Shown here: piece by piece, positions 15,906 to 23,211 of the stretch
Layout of the letters: every line of letters starts with the position of its first letter
Position numbering within the stretch: the stretch's first letter is position 1
Source of the DNA: UBA1444 sp964601085
GTDB lineage: Bacteria; Bacillota; Negativicutes; UBA1444
Length of the DNA stretch: 64,000 nucleotides
Direction of reading: 5' to 3'
Assembly (NCBI GenBank): GCA_964601085.1
Contig: CAZRLN010000001.1
Span: forward strand, 124,001-188,000
Position numbers and translations under genes: made by a program
Notes under the pieces: generated by a model
The model's input: the letters and a program-made list of their open reading frames with translations, nothing else
Told to the model about the DNA's origin: nothing
Databases searched by the model: none

Positions 15906-16691
15906 TTGGAGATTTCAACTGCTATAGGGATGGCTGTCGCATGTTTTGCCGTTGTTGTTGGGATGGCGGTCAAAGGTGCAAGCCCAACAGCGCTACTCAA
16001 TCCGGCTGCGGCACTAATTATTTTTGTGGGTACAATTGGTGTAATTTTTAATGCATTTCCCATTGTGGTCGTTAAACAAGTCCCGACTTTCTTTAAGCTT
16101 TTGCTCAAGAAACCACAATTGATGGAGCCCGAAGAGCTGGTAACCATTATGGTAAATTTTGCGCAGACTGCCCGCCGCGAAGGACTGCTTGCGTTGGAAA
16201 ATAGTTTGTCAGGAGTTAACGACCCTTTCCTCAAGGGCGGATTGACGATGGTCATCGATGGCATGGATGGCGCTTTTGTTCGCGACGTACTGGAATTGGA
16301 CATTGCACTCATGGAAGAACGACATCGTACAGGTGCACTTGTATTTGCCCAAGCAGGAATGTATGCGCCGACTCTCGGCGTATTGGGGGCGGTTATCGGG
16401 TTGATTGCCGCACTTGCGGACATGACGGATATCGAAAAGTTGGGGCATGCAATTGCGGGCGCTTTTGTGGCGACAATTTTTGGTATTTTTACCGGTTATG
16501 TCATGTGGCATCCATTTTCCAATAAATTAAAACTGATGTCGCAGGAAGAAGCTAAACTGAAACGAATGATGGTTGAGGGAATTTTGTCTTTACAGGCAGG
16601 AGATTCTCCGGTTGCCATAGAGGCGAAATTATTGGTTTTCTTGCCAGCGGTCAAGCGAAAATCCACGAAAGAATCCGGTGAAGGAGGTTGA
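15906..16691 (+). CDS. motA: flagellar motor stator protein MotA
   Basis: Proton- or sodium-channel stator subunit of the flagellar motor. TTG 15906 follows GGGGGGA by six bases and gives a 261-residue protein beginning MEISTAIG, as MotA proteins do; an upstream ATG (15891) has no ribosome binding site. Four membrane segments are visible, near residues 3-22, 30-50, about 150-172 and about 180-200. The cytoplasmic loop contains the torque-generating region with EEERHR-like residues (LMEERHRTGALVF) and the conserved PALGVLG-like stretch PTLGVLGAVIGL. It forms an operon with motB six bases downstream. Confidence 0.93.
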   Translation: MEISTAIGMAVACFAVVVGMAVKGASPTALLNPAAALIIFVGTIGVIFNAFPIVVVKQVPTFFKLLLKKPQLMEPEELVTIMVNFAQTARREGLLALENSLSGVNDPFLKGGLTMVIDGMDGAFVRDVLELDIALMEERHRTGALVFAQAGMYAPTLGVLGAVIGLIAALADMTDIEKLGHAIAGAFVATIFGIFTGYVMWHPFSNKLKLMSQEEAKLKRMMVEGILSLQAGDSPVAIEAKLLVFLPAVKRKSTKESGEGG

Positions 16692-16697
16692 GGATTT

Positions 16698-17540
16698 TTG
16701 AGCCGTAAACATGCAGAGCATCACGAAGAGCATGCTGATGAAACCTGGTTGGTTCCCTATGCGGATCTGTTGACGCTGTTGTTGGCGTTGTTCATCGTAT
16801 TGTTTGGCATGAGCAAGACCGATGAAAAAAAAGTGGGAGAGCTCGGGAAGTCTTTTCATAGCGCTTTTACTGTAAACATCGGCGGGGGCGGGTCCGGTGG
16901 CGCCAGTTCCATGTTGCCATTTGATTACATGGCGCCTCAGATGGCTCCGAGCGAGAATATCCCTGCTGCCGTCACAAGCGACACGCCGCCCAATAGGCCA
17001 AACGCGCCGCCGGCCTCGTCAACCAGCAACAAGTCCTCGCCCCTGACGCAGGCGGCTTTGCGCGAAACGATACAACTGCTGCAACTGAAGGAAGCGGTGG
17101 ATCGCTATATTAAAATGCAGGGATTGGTTGGACAACTGGAAGCGAAATCAACGGATGATGGCGTTCGGCTGCGAATCAAGGATTCGGCGCTATTTCCTTC
17201 CGGGGATGCCTATCTGCGCCCTGAATCGCAAAAATTAGCGGCGGATATCGCCAAACTTTTGGTAGGGTTGCCACAGCAGATTGTAGTTGCCGGTCATACC
17301 GACAATGTTCCCATCAATACGGCTCAATTTCCTTCAAATTGGGAGTTGAGCGGGATGCGGGCCACGAATTTCATGCGGTTCATTTTGTCGCAGGAACCAT
17401 CGCTGAAACCAGAAAACTTTAGCGCAATCGGCTACAGCGAGTATCGTCCTCTACGTCCGAACACTACAGAGGAAGGACGGTCGAAAAATCGTCGGGTTGA
17501 AGTTTGGATCATCCGGGCCCAGAAGCAGCCAAATTCATAA
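16698..17540 (+). CDS. motB: flagellar motor stator protein MotB
   Basis: Partner of MotA and peptidoglycan anchor of the stator. TTG 16698 follows AAGGAGG. The 280-residue protein has a short basic/His-rich N-terminus, one membrane helix (about 18-40) holding the channel Asp23 in WLVPYADLLTLLLAL, a low-complexity Pro/Ser/Asn linker (about 75-115), and an OmpA-type peptidoglycan-binding domain (about 150-275) with VVAGHTDNVPI and RSKNRRVEVWI. A perfect 12-bp stem terminator follows. Confidence 0.93.
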   Translation: MSRKHAEHHEEHADETWLVPYADLLTLLLALFIVLFGMSKTDEKKVGELGKSFHSAFTVNIGGGGSGGASSMLPFDYMAPQMAPSENIPAAVTSDTPPNRPNAPPASSTSNKSSPLTQAALRETIQLLQLKEAVDRYIKMQGLVGQLEAKSTDDGVRLRIKDSALFPSGDAYLRPESQKLAADIAKLLVGLPQQIVVAGHTDNVPINTAQFPSNWELSGMRATNFMRFILSQEPSLKPENFSAIGYSEYRPLRPNTTEEGRSKNRRVEVWIIRAQKQPNS

Positions 17541-17556
17541 GTCGCAACAGGAACGC

Positions 17557-17586
17557 ATGAAGCCGCAGATTTTTCTGCGGCTTCAT
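17557..17586 (+). terminator. hairpin after motB
   Basis: A perfect 12-bp stem (17557-17568 with 17575-17586) and six-base loop. The T-tract is short, so efficiency is uncertain. Confidence 0.7.
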
Positions 17587-17589
17587 TTA

Positions 17590-17598
17590 TGGTATAAT
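17590..17598 (+). promoter_or_regulatory. extended -10 promoter of htpX
   Basis: TGGTATAAT is a perfect extended -10 element placed about 60 bases before the htpX start. No consensus -35 is seen. Confidence 0.5.
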
Positions 17599-17657
17599 AA
17601 TTTTTGAGACTCATTCAGCGAGTTTCAGTTGTTCAAAAACATGGAGGTGTAATAACA

Positions 17658-18521
17658 GTGAATACCCTTAAAACGACCGTATTGATGGCTGCTTTGACAG
17701 GCCTTCTGATTACGGCCGGGAGTTTCTTCGGCGGGACACGGGGAATGACAGTGATGTTCATCGTGTCGATGCTGATGAACTTTTTCAGCTACTGGTACAG
17801 CGACAAGATCGTTCTCAGTATGTACGGCGCCCGCGAAGTGGATGCGCAGTCCGCGCCGGAATTAGTGAGACTGGTGGCAAATTTGGCCCGAAAAGACAAC
17901 CTGCCGATGCCGCGGGTTTATATCATTGATACGGATACTCCCAATGCCTTTGCGACAGGGCGGGACCCTGAACATGCCGCAGTGGCGGTGACGACTTCCT
18001 TGATGCGCGGATTGACCGTTTCGGAACTGGAAGGTGTCATGGCGCATGAGTTGAGTCATGTGAAACATCGGGACACATTAATCAGCACGATGGTTTCTTC
18101 TGTTGCCGGCGCGATCACCATGTTGGCCAATATGGCGCAGTGGGCGGCTATGTTCGGTTTTGGCCGAAACGATGAGGATGATAATGCCGGCGGAATCGTC
18201 GGGTATCTCTTCATGATCGTCTTGGCTCCGTTGGCTGCGGCATTAATTCAATTCGCCATATCGCGTTCCCGCGAGTATATGGCGGATGAGTCAGCCGGCC
18301 GGTTGACGGGGCAGCCATTGGAATTGGCATCGGCGCTGAAGAAGATTGAGTTTTATGCGCAGAATCGGGTGATGCCGGAAGCTACACCGGCTACCTCCCA
18401 CATGTTCATAATCAATCCATTTTCCGGCTCCGGCGCTTCACTGATGAGTTTGTTCAGTACGCATCCTTCCACCGAAGCCCGGATTCAGAAATTGCAGGAA
18501 TTGGCGCAATCCATGCGCTAA
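17658..18521 (+). CDS. htpX: membrane zinc metalloprotease HtpX
   Basis: M48-family protease of the cytoplasmic membrane that takes part in membrane-protein quality control. GTG 17658 follows GGAGG by ten bases and gives 287 residues. Two N-terminal membrane helices (about 8-26 and 32-50), catalytic AHELSHVKHRD with the HExxH zinc motif near residue 132, two further hydrophobic segments, and the third zinc ligand in SREYMADESAG. Surrounding genes do not suggest a specific partner. Confidence 0.93.
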   Translation: MNTLKTTVLMAALTGLLITAGSFFGGTRGMTVMFIVSMLMNFFSYWYSDKIVLSMYGAREVDAQSAPELVRLVANLARKDNLPMPRVYIIDTDTPNAFATGRDPEHAAVAVTTSLMRGLTVSELEGVMAHELSHVKHRDTLISTMVSSVAGAITMLANMAQWAAMFGFGRNDEDDNAGGIVGYLFMIVLAPLAAALIQFAISRSREYMADESAGRLTGQPLELASALKKIEFYAQNRVMPEATPATSHMFIINPFSGSGASLMSLFSTHPSTEARIQKLQELAQSMR

Positions 18522-18535
18522 TCACGAACGAGCCA

Positions 18536-18569
18536 TTACGGCCCTCTGAGCTGCATCAGGGGGCCGTAA
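18536..18569. terminator. 14-bp inverted repeat after htpX
   Basis: Bases 18536-18549 pair with 18556-18569 with one G-U, loop GCTGCA. No T-run follows, so it may be an inefficient terminator or a 3'-end stabiliser. Confidence 0.5.
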
Positions 18570-18602
18570 CTATTGAAAAATACGACGGGAGGAATTGAGA
18601 GA

Positions 18603-19361
18603 ATGAAGTATGTTCGATTTGAAAATGATGGGAAAATAGCGTATGGCATATTATCCGGCGATCAAATTCAGGAATTGGTCGGAGATTTGTTTTCTCAGCC
18701 AACATTCTCCGGGAAACAATTCAAGCTTACAGGAGTAAAGTTGTTGGCGCCCTGCCTGCCTTCTAAGGCGGTATGTATTGGCTTGAATTATCGGGATCAT
18801 GCGTCAGAAATGAAGCACGACCTTCCCAAGGAGCCTTTGTTTTTTATCAAACCGGCGACAGCTTTGAATGATCCCGAAGGAGAGATCCGTTACCCCATCA
18901 TTTCGCGCAATGTTCACCACGAAGCAGAACTTGCCGTAGTAATCGGTAGAAAGGCCAAGCATATCAAGGCAGCCGAGGCCAATGACTATGTGTTCGGTTA
19001 CACTTGCGCCAATGATGTTACAGCCCGCGACATTCAAATGAGCGATGGTCAATGGACCAGAGGCAAGAGTTTTGACACTTTCATGCCGTTAGGACCATGG
19101 ATCGAAACAGAAATTGATCCGCATTCCCTGAATATTACGGGATCGGTTAATGGCCAAATCCGTCAGTCATCGAATACCGGCAATTTGATCTTTCGAGTCC
19201 CGGAACTGATTGAGTTTATTACACAGGTCCTGACGTTGCTGCCGGGGGACGTCATTCTGACCGGCACGCCATCCGGAGTTGGGCCAATGAATATTGGCGA
19301 TACCGTATCGGTTGAAATTGCCGGGATTGGTGTGCTGACTAACCGTATCGTAGCCGATTGA
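18603..19361 (+). CDS. fumarylacetoacetate hydrolase family protein
   Basis: A 252-residue member of the FAH superfamily, probably an acylpyruvase or oxaloacetate decarboxylase type enzyme (FAHD1/YcgM-like); exact substrate is unknown. ATG 18603 was chosen over an upstream GTG-like frame because the family begins with KYVRFEN. The substrate-loop phrase CIGLNYRDHASEM and metal ligands in HHEAELAVVIGRKAK and CANDVTARDIQ are present, as is the C-terminal LTGTPSGVGPM. The last 60 bases border the IS110 element, so any downstream operon partner would be cut off by it. Confidence 0.88.
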   Translation: MKYVRFENDGKIAYGILSGDQIQELVGDLFSQPTFSGKQFKLTGVKLLAPCLPSKAVCIGLNYRDHASEMKHDLPKEPLFFIKPATALNDPEGEIRYPIISRNVHHEAELAVVIGRKAKHIKAAEANDYVFGYTCANDVTARDIQMSDGQWTRGKSFDTFMPLGPWIETEIDPHSLNITGSVNGQIRQSSNTGNLIFRVPELIEFITQVLTLLPGDVILTGTPSGVGPMNIGDTVSVEIAGIGVLTNRIVAD

Positions 19362-19471
19362 GGCTGATTCATGAAGAGAGGTTTAGTTTGAAAAACATCG
19401 TTTATTCTTCTACATAAAAAATGGTACAACAAAACAGACCGTCCATAAACGGTCAACAACAAAATGACTAG

Positions 19472-20734
19472 CTACGCGACTTCGCCGGTTTCCACGTCTA
19501 CAATCATAAATCCCTTGCCACGCAAGAACGCAACCGCCTGAGCCGTAGTGAGTTCGCGAGCAACCGGCGGCTTATCGGCCCTTATGTAGAGATCAGCGTT
19601 GTAGGTCTGGTTCTTGCTGAGAATGTGCCAAATCGCAGCAAGGAGTTTGCGAGCAATCGCGATCACGGCTTTCTTACCGCCGCGACGTTTCTTCAGGGCA
19701 AGATACTTGTTCTTGAGTTCAGGGCATTTGTCGGACTTCCCGCAGCTCAGCGCGATTTGAACAAGGAGCGGTTTGAGATACGCTCCCGCGCGACTGATAC
19801 GAGTGGTTTTCTTCTTGCCCGCGCTCTCCTGATTTTGCGGAGTCAGCCCTGCCCAGGAGGTGAGTTGCTTCGCCGTTTCAAACACGGACATATTAGCGCC
19901 GATTTCCGCCAGGATACGAATCGCAGTCAATTCGGTGCTGATACCCGGAACGGTCAACAACAAATCAATTTGGGGCTTGAACTTCGCGGCAAGGGAATAA
20001 ATCAAGGTTTCAAGAGACTCTTTCAGACTGCTCAGGTCGTTCATATGCCTGCGAATCAGAAAAAGTTTCTCGGTTTGCATAGGATTCAGTTCTCCGTCCA
20101 GCGCTGCGCGAACCATTTCCGGTGAGGATTTGCACTTGCCGCTAAGCAATCCGTCAAGTTCAAAATTGCCGTTGCCATGTTCGAGCAAGGCGTCAAGCAC
20201 ACGGGTAGCGCTCTTGCCGAAAACATCGGCGAACACATCGTCGAGCTTGAAGTTGCAAACCGTCAGGCAGTTTTGGGCGCGGTTCTTCTCACTGGATACA
20301 AAGCTCGTCAGCTTGACGTAATAGCGGCACAAATCGCGAAGTTGGCGAATGTCCGGCGGAGGGATAAAGCTGGAACGCACCAGGTCGCACTTGAAAAGCT
20401 CGGCAATCCACTTGGCGTCTTTCTTGTCGGTTTTCTTGCCCTTGATCGCTTTGACGTACTTGGGGTGCGTCAGGCAGACGTTGCAGGTCTTTTCAAGGCT
20501 ATTGAACACCGGAATCCAGTATTTGCCGGCTGATTCCATGCACACGTCGCGGCAATCATAGGAGGCAAGCCAGTCCGCCAATCGACGCAAATCTCCCGTA
20601 AATGTCGAGAATCTTTTGATGTGATGTTCGGTGTGGCTGTGTTCATCCGTTACGGCAACGCAGGCGACGATAAATGATTTGTGAACGTCCATGCCGCAGC
20701 AGACAGGGTAAACGATTTCGACTTTTCTTGCCAT
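19472..20734 (-). CDS. IS110-family DEDD transposase
   Basis: A 420-residue transposase/recombinase. ATG 20734 has AGAGGA eight bases upstream. The N-terminal RuvC-like domain (DEDD_Tnp_IS110) starts with CCGMDVHKSFIVACVAV, carrying the first catalytic Asp, and continues with MESAGKYWIPV and TDKKDAKWIA. The C-terminal Transposase_20 domain has VPGISTELTAIRILAEIG, TSWAGLTPQN and GAYLKPLLVQ with the conserved Ser region. In this family the recombinase acts with an RNA from the non-coding end to pair donor and target DNA. The gene is intact, with no frameshift, so the element may be active. Confidence 0.95.
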   Translation of the reverse strand: MARKVEIVYPVCCGMDVHKSFIVACVAVTDEHSHTEHHIKRFSTFTGDLRRLADWLASYDCRDVCMESAGKYWIPVFNSLEKTCNVCLTHPKYVKAIKGKKTDKKDAKWIAELFKCDLVRSSFIPPPDIRQLRDLCRYYVKLTSFVSSEKNRAQNCLTVCNFKLDDVFADVFGKSATRVLDALLEHGNGNFELDGLLSGKCKSSPEMVRAALDGELNPMQTEKLFLIRRHMNDLSSLKESLETLIYSLAAKFKPQIDLLLTVPGISTELTAIRILAEIGANMSVFETAKQLTSWAGLTPQNQESAGKKKTTRISRAGAYLKPLLVQIALSCGKSDKCPELKNKYLALKKRRGGKKAVIAIARKLLAAIWHILSKNQTYNADLYIRADKPPVARELTTAQAVAFLRGKGFMIVDVETGEVA

Positions 20735-20776
20735 AAAGTTCCTCTTTTCATACAAATTTGAGGAACGGCATTGACT

Positions 20777-20958
20777 GGATGCTCTGCTAAAAACGAGTAA
20801 TGTCTTTACAAAAATTAGTTTACAGGCTGGGCGGCCTACTTGTTGGTGCTTGAACGAGCATCCGGCGACTTATTGTTATGCGAGATAGCGGCAAACCGCT
20901 TCACCACTCACCTCCACGTGCTCTGTAGTGTACCGTTCCACAGAATGAATGTTAGCAC
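20777..20958 (-). ncRNA. candidate bridge RNA of the IS110 element
   Basis: Non-coding 5' end of the element, read with the transposase. Structure visible by eye in that orientation: a bulged stem GTGC/GCAC plus TCTGT/ACAGA within about 20918-20958; a small hairpin AGCGG-TTTG-CCGCT near 20888-20901; and a perfect 8-bp long-range stem (20856-20863 with 20777-20784) closing a 71-base loop. That loop holds the 11-base segment also found at the element flank, at the place expected for a guide. Published IS110 bridge RNAs have this general plan. Ends and folding are not computed. Confidence 0.5.
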
Positions 20959-21047
20959 ATGCTGACAGTGAATAAAATCTAGAGCGTCTGGCGCCACCCG
21001 GTTTCATTCCTTGTTGGTGCCTTTCGTAGAAAGGAATGGTCTTTGTT

Positions 21048-22133
21048 ATGAAAAAAAACGAGAAGGAATTGAACGACTGGCTTCGGGAAATATCGGAGGT
21101 TCCTGGTCCTTCGGGGTTTGAAAGAAGGGTGCGCGAGTTGATGATTCGGCGTCTGGAAGGAAAATGTGAAATCCTTCAGGATAAAATCGGCAGCGTAATC
21201 TTTCGAAAGCAGGGGCAGGTGGACGGACCGGCCATCATGGTAGCGGCCCATATGGATGAAATCGGTTTTTTAGTTAAGACCGTGACAAAGGAAGGCTTCC
21301 TAAAATTCGTGACGTTGGGCGGTTGGTGGGAACAGGTCATGTTGGGACAACGAGTCACCGTCATGTCGTCGAAAGGCGATATCCCCGGAATTATCGGTTC
21401 CAAGCCGCCCCATGTTCTTTCGGCGGAAGAACGCAAGAAAATTGTGCTGAAAAAAGAAATGTACATCGATATTGGCGCCGCCGACAAAAAAGACGCCGAA
21501 GAGCGTCTGGGAGTCACTCCGGGAATTCCGGCCGTGCCGTTTGCGCCGTTCGCGACCATGGCCAATCCGGATTTGTTGATTGGCAAAGCCTGGGATGATC
21601 GGGTGGGTTGCGCGATCGTGACGGATGTTTTGCAACGACTTGAACGGGTCAAACATCCGAATGTTGTATACGGTGTCGGGACGGTGCAGGAGGAAGTCGG
21701 CTGTCGCGGCGCCAAAACAAGCGCCGATGTGATAGGACCGCAGATAGCGATTGCCGTTGACACCTGTATTGCTGGCGATACGCCGGGGATGAGCGAAGAT
21801 CAGGCATCGGCGAAATTGGGCAATGGGGTTGCAATCTGCATCTATGATGCTTCTTTGATTCCCCATGTCAAGTTGCGGGATTTTGTACTGGAAACGGCCC
21901 GAACGGCTGGCATCCCATTTCAGCTGGAATTTTCCGAAGGCGGCGGAACGGATGGTGGCCGGATTCATCTGCATGCGCAAGGCGTGCCGAGCATTGTATT
22001 GTCGGTGCCGACCCGCTATATTCATTCCCATAACGGCATTATTCACCGACAGGATTACGAAGCTGCCGTTCAGCTGGTTCTTGAACTGTTAAAGAGTCTG
22101 GATCACAAAAAGATACAGGAATTATTATCTTGA
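21048..22133 (+). CDS. M42 family metallopeptidase (glutamyl/leucyl aminopeptidase type)
   Basis: A 361-residue zinc aminopeptidase of the PepA/FrvX/YsdC group, forming tetrahedral dodecamers in the family. ATG 21048 is used because AAGGA (21031-21035) abuts the alternative ATG 21036. Motifs: VAAHMDEIGFLV (metal His and Asp), IGKAWDDRVGCAI (bridging Asp), TVQEEVGCRGA (catalytic Glu-Glu) and the C-terminal PTRYIHSHNGI His ligand. A PDZ-like inserted domain occupies about 80-160. An 8-bp inverted repeat (CATTCCTT/AAGGAATG, 21004-21038) covers its ribosome binding site at the edge of the IS110 element, so its original promoter was probably displaced. Confidence 0.92.
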   Translation: MKKNEKELNDWLREISEVPGPSGFERRVRELMIRRLEGKCEILQDKIGSVIFRKQGQVDGPAIMVAAHMDEIGFLVKTVTKEGFLKFVTLGGWWEQVMLGQRVTVMSSKGDIPGIIGSKPPHVLSAEERKKIVLKKEMYIDIGAADKKDAEERLGVTPGIPAVPFAPFATMANPDLLIGKAWDDRVGCAIVTDVLQRLERVKHPNVVYGVGTVQEEVGCRGAKTSADVIGPQIAIAVDTCIAGDTPGMSEDQASAKLGNGVAICIYDASLIPHVKLRDFVLETARTAGIPFQLEFSEGGGTDGGRIHLHAQGVPSIVLSVPTRYIHSHNGIIHRQDYEAAVQLVLELLKSLDHKKIQELLS

Positions 22134-22147
22134 ACGGAGTGTGTACT

Positions 22148-22567
22148 GTGGAAAAAACATTGGTGCTTGTGAAACCGGATGGCGTGCGACGCGGACTGAG
22201 CGGTGAGATCATCGCCCGGTTTGAAAACCGCGGCCTTCAGATTGTTGCGTTGAAACTAATGCAAATTTCGCGGACGATGGCGGAAAAACATTACGCTGAG
22301 CACGTCGGAAAACCATTTTTTGATAGTTTGGTAGAATTTATTACGTCTGGACCGGTTGTCGCCATGGTGGTGAAAGGCGATCATGCCATTCGCGCCGTGC
22401 GGGCAATGATGGGGGCGACCAATCCGCTGGAGGCTGCTCCGGGAACAATTCGCGGTGATTTTGCATTGGTGATGTCGGAAAATGTGATTCATGGTTCTGA
22501 CGGATCTGAGAGCGCCGAGCGGGAGATCAAAGCCTTTTTTGCCTCTACGGAGATTTTTGATATTTGA
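22148..22567 (+). CDS. ndk: nucleoside diphosphate kinase
   Basis: Equilibrates nucleoside tri- and diphosphates through a phosphohistidine. GTG 22148 starts a 139-residue protein beginning EKTLVLVKPDGVRRGLSGEI; the preceding in-frame TTG (22130) overlaps the peptidase stop. The active-site His115 is in NVIHGSDGSESAEREI. Length is typical. It lies 14 bases after the M42 peptidase and 22 bases before the adenosyltransferase gene, so the three are probably co-transcribed. Confidence 0.95.
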   Translation: MEKTLVLVKPDGVRRGLSGEIIARFENRGLQIVALKLMQISRTMAEKHYAEHVGKPFFDSLVEFITSGPVVAMVVKGDHAIRAVRAMMGATNPLEAAPGTIRGDFALVMSENVIHGSDGSESAEREIKAFFASTEIFDI

Positions 22568-22589
22568 TAAAGGATAAGGGGGAATTTGC

Positions 22590-23093
22590 ATGAAAATTTA
22601 CACGAAAACGGGCGACAAAGGCACAACCGGACTTTATACCGGACAACGTGTCGACAAGGACAGTGCACGAGTTGAAGCCTACGGAAACGTGGACGAAATC
22701 AACTCCGCCCTTGGGATGGCGCGCGCCCTGGTTAAGAATCCGGAAGTGCAGGAAACGATACTGGAATTGCAAAAACTCCTGATGCAGCGTGTGATGTCGG
22801 ATCTGGCCAGCGATGGCGCACCTTCCTATACGACGGAAAAAGATGTGACGCGGCTTGAAGAAATGATTGATGGCTTTACCCAGCGGTTGAAGCCCTTGAA
22901 TCACTTCATCATTCCTGGCGATAATCCCGGCGCTGCCGCGCTGGATGTGGCCCGAACCACCGCCCGGCGGGCGGAACGCCAGGTTTGGCGGCTGTCCCGG
23001 CAGGAAAAAATCGACGAAGTAATCATCGTCGTGTTGAACCGATTGTCCGATCTATGTTTCACATTAGCCCGGGCCGAAGTTGAAATTTCCTAA
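22590..23093 (+). CDS. ATP:cob(I)alamin adenosyltransferase, PduO type
   Basis: Transfers the adenosyl group of ATP to cob(I)alamin to make coenzyme B12. The N-terminal ATP-binding signature TKTGDKGTTGLYTG and the conserved VEAYGNVDEINSALG are present, as are the C-terminal DVARTTARRAERQVWRL and NRLSDLCFTLAR helices. The length of 167 residues is slightly short for the family (about 185). RBS AAGGGGGAA precedes ATG. Indicates use of adenosylcobalamin enzymes elsewhere in the genome. Confidence 0.93.
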   Translation: MKIYTKTGDKGTTGLYTGQRVDKDSARVEAYGNVDEINSALGMARALVKNPEVQETILELQKLLMQRVMSDLASDGAPSYTTEKDVTRLEEMIDGFTQRLKPLNHFIIPGDNPGAAALDVARTTARRAERQVWRLSRQEKIDEVIIVVLNRLSDLCFTLARAEVEIS

Positions 23094-23211
23094 ACATTTT
23101 AATATTCTCCTTTTTTGAATCGTCAGAATCAGCAGGAAAATGGCAAACAAAGAGAGAAGTATATTTTAAATTTTCATGCGTTGAATTTGACAAAAATAGG
23201 AGGGGCCCGAT

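Larger units (their letters stand above)
19423..21021 (-). mobile_element. IS110-family insertion sequence (ends estimated)
   Basis: About 1.6 kb containing one DEDD transposase on the minus strand, a short 3' end with a 6-bp hairpin (19437-19454), and a long non-coding 5' end (20735-21021), the layout of the IS110 subgroup. I set the right end from an 11-base sequence CTTGTTGGTGC that occurs both inside the non-coding end (20839-20849) and at the outer flank (21010-21020). At the left end GGTACAACAA (from 19423) is a loose inverted match to that flank. No target duplication is evident, as expected for this family. Ends could be off by tens of bases. Confidence 0.6.

Noticed and set aside
20177..20533. 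Plus-strand frames across the IS110 transposase
   Set aside because: Mirror frames of an intact transposase; no start signals or protein motifs.
21004..21038. Inverted repeat before the M42 peptidase as a riboswitch
   Set aside because: Only an 8-bp stem with a 19-base loop; no known aptamer motif and it lies at the IS110 junction.
23187..23192. TTGACA just upstream of the EF-G-like gene as a promoter
   Set aside because: Only 19 bases separate it from the start codon and no -10 hexamer fits in between.
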